Shown: positions 58,540-64,000 of the stretch, in pieces | Position numbering within the stretch: the first letter of the stretch is position 1 | Layout of the letters: each line of letters starts with the position of its first letter | Assembly: GCF_001467025.1 (NCBI RefSeq) | Contig: NZ_LNXV01000011.1 | Location: 1-64,000, forward strand | DNA from: Legionella brunensis | Lineage (GTDB): Bacteria; Pseudomonadota; Gammaproteobacteria; Legionellales; Legionellaceae | Direction: 5' to 3' | DNA: 64,000 bases | Translations under genes and position numbers: made by a program | The notes under the pieces: model-generated | Databases searched by the model: none | Seen by the model: only the letters and a program-made list of their open reading frames with translations | Told to the model about the DNA's origin: nothing

Positions 58540-59312
58540 TGACGAGTATTCTCAATAAAATAGCAGAGCATAAAAAATTAGAGGTTGCCGAAGCGAAACA
58601 ACGGATTCCCTTGGAAATTTTAATGGAACATCAGGGTTCTACCATCCGAGATTTCATCACAAGTCTTCAAAAAACAAGTCCTGGTATTATTGCCGAAATT
58701 AAAAAGGCATCTCCTAGTAAAGGATTAATTCGTGCTGATTTTAATGTGGCTGAAATTGCCACAATCTATGAGCAAAATGGAGCAAGTTGTTTGTCGGTTC
58801 TTACCGATGTTAATTTTTTTCAGGGTGATCCCGCTTATATAGCTCTGGCAAAACAATACACGCGTTTGCCCATTCTTCGCAAAGATTTCATTATTGATCC
58901 CTACCAAATTTATGAAAGCCGTTTTTTAGGTGCTGACTGCATTTTGCTTATTGTGGCTATGCTTGATGACTCTCAACTCAATGACTATTGCCAATTAGCT
59001 CAAGAACTTAATATGGCCGTTTTAGTAGAGAGTCATACACTTGAAGAATTACAACGCGCACTTAAGCTCCCTACTCCTTTAATGGGGGTAAATAATCGTA
59101 GCTTACATACTTTCACCACCGACATCAGCACAAGTATTGAATTAGTTCACTATCTCCCTGAAGATAAGATCATGATTACTGAAAGTGGCATTAATTCGCG
59201 TGAAGATATCGAATTGATGTTAGACAATGACATCCATTGTTTCCTTATTGGCGAAAGTTTAATGCGAGCTCCAAATATAGGAGCAAAATTACAAGAATTT
59301 TTGTCACAATAA
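58539..59312 (+). CDS. trpC: indole-3-glycerol phosphate synthase
   Basis: A 257-residue monofunctional TIM-barrel enzyme (not fused to TrpF as in E. coli). [12 protein letters not shown] has the catalytic Lys/Ser region, [14 protein letters not shown] the general-acid Lys, and VNNRSLHTF the Asn-Asn-Arg site. Last gene of trpGDC; the 180 bp after it (59313-59492) contain only imperfect inverted repeats and the next promoter. Confidence 0.95.
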   Translation: MTSILNKIAEHKKLEVAEAKQRIPLEILMEHQGSTIRDFITSLQKTSPGIIAEIKKASPSKGLIRADFNVAEIATIYEQNGASCLSVLTDVNFFQGDPAYIALAKQYTRLPILRKDFIIDPYQIYESRFLGADCILLIVAMLDDSQLNDYCQLAQELNMAVLVESHTLEELQRALKLPTPLMGVNNRSLHTFTTDISTSIELVHYLPEDKIMITESGINSREDIELMLDNDIHCFLIGESLMRAPNIGAKLQEFLSQ

Positions 59313-59434
59313 TATTCACCTACCGTGGGGCTCCTTTGCTTGGAAATGCATACGGTAAAGGGCCTCTATTCAATTAGTCCACAAATCCCATTCGTGTAAG
59401 CCCCCTGAACTTCCATCTAAATTTGCCCTTTTAT

Positions 59435-59463
59435 TTGTATTAGTGTGCTAAATTTAGCATAAT
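59435..59463 (+). promoter_or_regulatory. promoter with palindrome upstream of glutaminase
   Basis: TTGTAT, 17-bp spacer, CATAAT. The perfect 14-bp palindrome TGCTAAATTTAGCA (59446-59459) covers the spacer's 3' half and the start of the -10 box, where a dimeric repressor would block transcription. The ATG is 30 bp downstream, behind AGAGAG. Confidence 0.45.
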
Positions 59464-59492
59464 GCAACCCCATTTTTTCTACTAGAGAGTCT

Positions 59493-60425
59493 ATGACACA
59501 GAATAAAATAACTGTTGATCTCTTGAAACAACTGGTGAGCAAAGCAGAGCTTAGCCAGGAAGGCGATACAGCCAACTATATCCCTGAACTAGCGAACGTT
59601 AATAAGGATATTACTGCCATGGCTGTTCATACTTTGGGTGGAGAAACGCTATCCTATAGCAACCAACCTCTTGCACCAGTAACCCTACAAAGTACGGGTA
59701 AAATGATTACGCTCATTGGCCTACTTGAAGAGTTCGGTGCAGAACAGCTTTTTGAGTGGGTTAAAGTTGAGCCATCAGGGGATGATTTTGCGTCTATTAC
59801 TCGCCTTGAACAGTTTGGCCCCAAACCCTCTAATCCGATGTTAAATGCGGGAGCCATTACTTTATGCTCTCATATTCCTGGGGTAAGTGAACAGCAATTT
59901 GCCTGGCTAGAACATTGGGTACAAAAACTTTTTAACCAGAAACTTAGCATTAATCCATTGGTTTTTGCTTCTGAGAAAAGAACAGGGAATCGCAACCGTT
60001 CTCTTGCTTATTTACTTAAAAGCAGAAACAACTTAGGCGCAAACGTTAACGAAACGTTAGATTTGTATTTTACTCTCTGCTCTTATGAAGCAATGCTTGA
60101 ACAAATGCTTTATTTGCCCACTATACTTGCCAACGCAGGAAAAGATCCTGCAAATGGCGAACAAATTATTTCATTGGAAACTTGCAAAATCACCTTGGCT
60201 ATTATGGCAACTTGTGGTTTATACGATGAAACAGGAACTCACATGGTTAAAACCGGTATGCCTGCCAAAAGTGGCGTTTCTGGTTATACTATCGCAGTAG
60301 TTCCCGGCAAGGCTGGTATTGCTGTTCTTAGCCCTCGCGTGAACTCAAAGGGCAATAGCATTCGTGGGGAGATTATGTTGGAAGAGTTATCCAAAGCAAT
60401 GAATTGGCATTTTGCTCTTCCCTAA
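59493..60425 (+). CDS. glsA: glutaminase A
   Basis: A 310-residue serine-dependent beta-lactamase-fold glutaminase hydrolysing Gln to Glu and ammonia. QSTGK holds the catalytic pair Ser67-Lys70 (S-x-x-K), PSNPMLNAGAI and KTGMPAKSGVSG are the further active-site motifs. Length equals E. coli YbaS/YneH (308-310). Single gene; useful to an amino-acid-consuming organism and in acid resistance, neither of which the sequence proves. Confidence 0.94.
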   Translation: MTQNKITVDLLKQLVSKAELSQEGDTANYIPELANVNKDITAMAVHTLGGETLSYSNQPLAPVTLQSTGKMITLIGLLEEFGAEQLFEWVKVEPSGDDFASITRLEQFGPKPSNPMLNAGAITLCSHIPGVSEQQFAWLEHWVQKLFNQKLSINPLVFASEKRTGNRNRSLAYLLKSRNNLGANVNETLDLYFTLCSYEAMLEQMLYLPTILANAGKDPANGEQIISLETCKITLAIMATCGLYDETGTHMVKTGMPAKSGVSGYTIAVVPGKAGIAVLSPRVNSKGNSIRGEIMLEELSKAMNWHFALP

Positions 60426-60469
60426 GTGAGTAACTTTAAACTATCTCCGATTTTATAAGCCGCAGTGTA

Positions 60470-60500
60470 ATGTTGTATGGATGGAAGTCCGACAACATTC
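60470..60500. repeat. inverted repeat downstream of glsA
   Basis: AATGTTGT and ACAACATT form a perfect 8-bp stem around a 15-base loop in which GGA and TCC can also pair. No T-run follows. It may be a weak terminator for glsA or an RNA structural element. The rest of the 210-bp gap (60426-60635) shows only a TATAAA-like -10 near 60553. Confidence 0.4.
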
Positions 60501-60635
60501 ACAGTCAAGCCCTACTCTATTAGCAAATTACGATACGCATACCCTCATTTTTTTATAAACTAAGATTAGAGGCTGAATTTTTTAAAAGTTAAAGATATCT
60601 TCGTAATACAGAGAAAAGATAATGGAATACTGGAA

Positions 60636-61049
60636 ATGATAGATGACCAAAATTATTTCGATCATGATGCGGATATTGGCATTATTGGACAAGGTGCCAC
60701 AGTAGAGGAAAGTTTTGAGCAAGCAGCAAAAGCGATGTTCGCTTTAATGGGCGATTTATCGCAAGTTTCTGCCAACAAATCCATTTCTTTCGAATTTACA
60801 GAAAACGATATTGAATTGGCATTGGTGACATGGCTAAATTTGCTTCTCGCAAGTGCACAAGCAAATAATCTAATATTGTCTCATTTTAAAATTAGAAAAA
60901 AAGCTGACCTCTGGCACGGCAAGGCTCAAGGCGAAGTTTGGAGGCAGGATATTGAGCGAGGAATTGATGTAAAAGGTGCAACATTAACCATGCTCTGTGT
61001 TCAGCAAGTTGCTGATAGATGGGAAGCAAAATGCGTTGTTGATGTTTAA
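60636..61049 (+). CDS. archease, RtcB activator
   Basis: A 137-residue archease. DHDADIGIIGQGATVEESFEQAA at the N-terminus has the metal-binding Asp residues (family: H-T-A-D-x-G), and the C-terminal GIDVKGATLTML and VVDV complete the pattern. Archease promotes guanylylation and multiple turnover of RtcB. Here the canonical His-Thr-Ala-Asp reads HDADIG. It precedes rtcB by 27 bp, a textbook functional pair. Confidence 0.9.
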   Translation: MIDDQNYFDHDADIGIIGQGATVEESFEQAAKAMFALMGDLSQVSANKSISFEFTENDIELALVTWLNLLLASAQANNLILSHFKIRKKADLWHGKAQGEVWRQDIERGIDVKGATLTMLCVQQVADRWEAKCVVDV

Positions 61050-61076
61050 GGGTATACATCAAAGGAGAATTAGTTT

Positions 61077-62498
61077 ATGGACATGGGCCGAATAAAACAA
61101 CTTGATGATTATCGATGGGCCCCCATAGAAAGGCCCAATGCGGTCATCATGTACGGTACTCAAGAGTTGATTGCTGCTATGGATGAAAAAGTCCGTGAGC
61201 AAATTGTCAATGTGGCTAGTTTGCCTGGACTTGTAGGTCAGGCAATGACAATGCCTGATGCGCATTGGGGTTATGGGTTTCCTATTGGTGGTGTAGCCGC
61301 ATTTGATGCTCATCAAGGTGGAATTATCTCAGCAGGAGGAGTAGGTTTTGATATTTCCTGTGGCATTCGTTGCTTACGCACAAATCTTTTTTTAGATGAT
61401 GTTTTATCACACCTAGAAGATTTAGCTGAACAACTATTTTTTCATGTTCCTTCGGGTGTTGGCTCAACAGGGAAACTGCGTTTGAGCTTCCCCCAGTTGG
61501 ACTCTCTCATGTGTAGTGGCGCCCAATGGGCTGTTAATCAAGGATACGGAGAAAAAGCCGATTTACAATATGTTGAAGAAAATGGCTGTATGCCAGGTTC
61601 TTTTCCCCAGTATGTTTCCGAACATGCTAAAAAACGTCAACTGCAAGAAATGGGAACCTTAGGATCAGGTAATCATTACCTGGAAATTCAACTCGTTAAA
61701 AAAATTTATGATCAAAATGCAGCCGAAGCATTTGGCCTTCAGGAAAATCAAATTGTCATTGCGATTCATTGTGGTTCAAGAGGATTAGGGCATCAAATCG
61801 GTTCAGACTATCTAGTCTCATTGGCCAAAGCAGCCAATAAGTTGGGTCTTCATTTACCCGATCGCGAACTTGCTTGTGCTCCTATCCTTTCAGATGAGGG
61901 TCAGCGATACCTTGGAGCCATGTGTGCTGGTATCAATTGCGCCCTTGCTAACCGCCAAATTATTGTTCATTTAACCCGTGAGGCGGTTGCCAAAGTAATT
62001 CCTAAAGCTCATCTCGAAACCTTGTTTGATGTGTCTCACAATACTTGTAAGCAGGAAAAGCATTTAGTGAGTGGCAAAGAAAAAGAAATTTATGTTCATC
62101 GTAAAGGTGCTACACGCGCTTTTGGACCACAACACCCTGAGTTACCTATACGCTATAAGCAAGTAGGTCAACCTGTTTGTATTGGGGGAAGCATGGGTAC
62201 AGGATCGTTTATCCTGGCTGGAAACTCTGCCGATACGAATCATGCCTTCGCCTCAGCCTGTCATGGTGCAGGACGTCAAATGAGTCGTAGACAAGCTCTA
62301 AAACTTTGGCAAGGAAGAGCCCTTGTCGATCAATTAAGAAATGAAGGCATTTACATTCGCAGTTGCTCAATGCGCGGCATTGCAGAGGAAGCTCCTGGAG
62401 CTTACAAAGACGTTCATAAAGTAGTTGAGGCCACGGAATTTGCTGGATTAGCCCGCCGCGTTGCTTTTTTAAAACCCCTTGCGTGTATCAAAGGATGA
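61077..62498 (+). CDS. rtcB: RNA-splicing ligase RtcB
   Basis: A 473-residue Mn2+/GTP-dependent RNA ligase that joins 2',3'-cyclic phosphate (3'-P) to 5'-OH ends, used in RNA repair. Metal ligands appear in VGFDISCGIRC and in LGSGNHYLEIQ, HCGSRGLGHQ and FDVSHNTC; the C-terminal ACHGAGRQMSRRQA contains the His that becomes guanylylated. Start ATG behind GGAG, nine bases. No rtcA or rtcR lies nearby, unlike E. coli, so control by RtcR/sigma-54 is not indicated. Confidence 0.95.
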   Translation: MDMGRIKQLDDYRWAPIERPNAVIMYGTQELIAAMDEKVREQIVNVASLPGLVGQAMTMPDAHWGYGFPIGGVAAFDAHQGGIISAGGVGFDISCGIRCLRTNLFLDDVLSHLEDLAEQLFFHVPSGVGSTGKLRLSFPQLDSLMCSGAQWAVNQGYGEKADLQYVEENGCMPGSFPQYVSEHAKKRQLQEMGTLGSGNHYLEIQLVKKIYDQNAAEAFGLQENQIVIAIHCGSRGLGHQIGSDYLVSLAKAANKLGLHLPDRELACAPILSDEGQRYLGAMCAGINCALANRQIIVHLTREAVAKVIPKAHLETLFDVSHNTCKQEKHLVSGKEKEIYVHRKGATRAFGPQHPELPIRYKQVGQPVCIGGSMGTGSFILAGNSADTNHAFASACHGAGRQMSRRQALKLWQGRALVDQLRNEGIYIRSCSMRGIAEEAPGAYKDVHKVVEATEFAGLARRVAFLKPLACIKG

Positions 62499-62510
62499 AA
62501 TAAGTTTGCT

Positions 62511-63752
62511 CTAAGTAGATTTAAAACGATTCGCACTAAAGGGATCAGGATTGGTAATTAGCTCATCTCCAGTCATCATTTCAGCAAGCAGTCGTCCAGT
62601 AACGGGGCCTAGAGTAAGGCCATGGTGCGCATGGCCAAATGCAAACCAAAGATCACGATGACGAGAAGCCTGCCCTATCACTGGCAACATATCAGGTGTG
62701 CAAGGTCGGCATCCCATCCAGGGGAGCTCCTCCAAACGTTTTGTGATAGGAAAAAGCGTGCGCGCAATAGGCTCAACTGAGTTAAGTTGTACCGGAGTCT
62801 TTCGCGAATCACGCCGGGCAAATTCAGCGCCTGTAGTGAGACGAATTCCACGTGACATAGGTGCCATGACGTAACCATTCTCAATATCGAGTACTGGATG
62901 AGTAAGCCTGGCATCTGGCCTCATATCATAATGCATATGGTAACCGCGCTTGACAGCAAGTGGAAAACGATAACCAAGGCGAGATGTCAAAACGTCTGCC
63001 CACGGTCCTAAAGTAATCACTGCAGAATTAGCCCTAATCTTCCCCTCCTCTGTTTTAAGTGTCCATCCATTGGATAACGTATTTGCATTACCAAAGAAAA
63101 AACGACCACCAAGACCTTCAAAATGTTTCGCATAAGCCCTGACCAATGCTCCGGGATCACTAACAGATTCTGCTTCAGTGTATCGCAGGGCACCTAAAAG
63201 TGAGGTATCAAGATCTGGCTCGATCTGACGCAATGAGATAGTATCCAAGGACTCAAATTTAATGCCATACTCAACCTGACACTTCTCAGCAAACTGCATT
63301 TCAATATCTTGCTTTTTTGCTGTTCTAAAAACTTTGAGCCACCCGCCTTGCCGTAGTAAATGACTAACCCCTGCTGCCTGGGCCATTAGATGATGTTCAC
63401 TTACACTATGTTCGATCAGGGTTGCATAGGAGCGAGCGATCTCAGCATGACGTAACGGATGTGAATTAGACCAGTATTTCCACAAAAAAGGCACAAGTCT
63501 CAGAATTGATTTCGGGTGATACCTGACTTCAGGCGAGCGATTGAATGCATATTTGATAAGAGAACCAATCTCTCGTGGGAATGCATAAGGATAGACACCT
63601 TCACGTTGAATTAATCCAGCATTGCCAAATGAAGTCTCGCTTCCCGGTAGTTTTAAATCAATGAGAGCTACCGAACGTCCACGCATTTGCAGATGTGTTG
63701 CCACCGATACACCAATGATACCGCCACCAAGCACAAAGGTATCAAATCTCAT
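62511..63752 (-). CDS. DadA-like FAD-dependent D-amino-acid dehydrogenase
   Basis: A 413-residue flavoprotein of the DAO/DadA family, membrane-associated in its relatives. FAD motif LGGGIIGVSVATHLQMRG (residues about 8-25), SFGNAGLIQ after it as in DadA, and the C-terminal GHAHHGLTLGPVTGRL that closes the FAD site. Family members oxidise D-amino acids (D-alanine) or related substrates such as hydroxyproline and sarcosine and feed electrons to quinone. The frame is open to an ATG at 63770, but the ATG at 63752 has GAGG at seven bases. No alanine racemase is adjacent. Confidence 0.85.
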   Translation of the reverse strand: MRFDTFVLGGGIIGVSVATHLQMRGRSVALIDLKLPGSETSFGNAGLIQREGVYPYAFPREIGSLIKYAFNRSPEVRYHPKSILRLVPFLWKYWSNSHPLRHAEIARSYATLIEHSVSEHHLMAQAAGVSHLLRQGGWLKVFRTAKKQDIEMQFAEKCQVEYGIKFESLDTISLRQIEPDLDTSLLGALRYTEAESVSDPGALVRAYAKHFEGLGGRFFFGNANTLSNGWTLKTEEGKIRANSAVITLGPWADVLTSRLGYRFPLAVKRGYHMHYDMRPDARLTHPVLDIENGYVMAPMSRGIRLTTGAEFARRDSRKTPVQLNSVEPIARTLFPITKRLEELPWMGCRPCTPDMLPVIGQASRHRDLWFAFGHAHHGLTLGPVTGRLLAEMMTGDELITNPDPFSANRFKST

Positions 63753-63770
63753 CACGCTACCTCTATTCAT

Positions 63771-64000
63771 ATTTCATCCGTAAATATCAATCATCTATTA
63801 AACACAATTGTTTATCTACAATTAATTGTACTTATACATACTACACTCGGAGTTGCGTATGCCGGAATGGAAGTCTTAGGATTCGAAGCTACAACAACGT
63901 ATACAAAGGTAAGAATAAAGCGAGTCATACTCTTGTACTTAAAGCACAAAAAGGGAAGCGTGATATTAACTAATGAAATATATTGAAGGAGATCAATTAA
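63771..64000 (+). other. intergenic region with leader of the next gene
   Basis: No complete gene. The last bases contain AAGGAG (63986-63991), a strong Shine-Dalgarno nine bases from the window's end, so a rightward gene very probably starts just outside. The AT-rich stretch 63795-63845 would hold promoters for this gene and for the leftward DadA-like gene. Confidence 0.5.

Noticed and set aside
59313-59434. terminator hairpin after trpC (TACCGT/ACGGTA)
   Set aside because: The stem is short with a long loop and no T-run; not convincing enough to list.
63687-63986. 99-codon rightward frame at the right end
   Set aside because: Its first part is antisense to the DadA-like gene's FAD motif and the rest has no protein-like character; the true next gene seems to start after the AAGGAG at 63986.

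Overview
The window looks like a chromosomal segment of a Legionella-type gammaproteobacterium. It is AT-rich and combines ordinary gammaproteobacterial housekeeping blocks (mla-murA, kdsD-kdsC-lptCAB, trpGDC, truD, archease-rtcB) with large orphan proteins of the kind seen among Dot/Icm effector candidates: helical repeat proteins, a kinase-like protein with a tandem duplication, and a repeat protein with a possible cysteine-protease triad. The genus is my inference from gene content; no 16S or dot/icm gene lies in the window.

Layout. 1-3.3 kb: the start of a gene leaving the left edge, a 654-residue helical repeat protein, an aminoglycoside-phosphotransferase-like kinase and the debris of a higBA toxin-antitoxin pair. 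3.4-24.3 kb: the main feature, a lipid megasynthase locus made of two divergent transcription units that share a 77-bp intergenic region. The leftward unit is oleB-oleC-oleD-oleA, an FAD oxidoreductase, a flavin monooxygenase and pfaD. The rightward unit is a PfaA-like synthase (KS-AT-ACP-ACP-KR) and a PfaC-like synthase (KS-CLF-AT-DH-DH). By homology the Pfa proteins would build a polyunsaturated acyl chain, and OleA/D/C/B would join two acyl chains head to head into a beta-lactone and then a long olefin; the two flavoenzymes may tailor the product. A 14-bp direct repeat lies at both ends of this block, next to broken genes.

24.3-31 kb: gene debris, a small conserved protein, a GNAT acetyltransferase, an amino-acid permease, an SDR, an acyl-lipid desaturase and an ABC exporter. 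31-37 kb: two large repeat-bearing orphan proteins, one with kinase motifs and one with a Cys-His-Asp arrangement. 37-42 kb: a cyclase-family hydrolase, then a leftward envelope-glycan group: a UbiA-family phosphoribosyl-polyprenyl synthase, a GT-C glycosyltransferase and a CapD/WbpM-like nucleotide-sugar dehydratase. 42-48 kb: a membrane orphan protein, a secreted DUF4431 protein, a DUF486 membrane protein, TruD, TerC and another orphan behind a PmrA-like box.

48-59 kb is envelope biogenesis: leftward mlaFEDCB-ibaG-murA-nif3 (phospholipid retrieval and peptidoglycan precursor) and, divergently, kdsD-kdsC-lptC-lptA-lptB (Kdo synthesis and LPS export), followed by trpG-trpD-trpC. 59-64 kb holds glutaminase, archease-RtcB, a DadA-like amino-acid dehydrogenase and the leader of a gene starting beyond the right edge. 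No tRNA, rRNA, CRISPR array or intact insertion sequence was seen.
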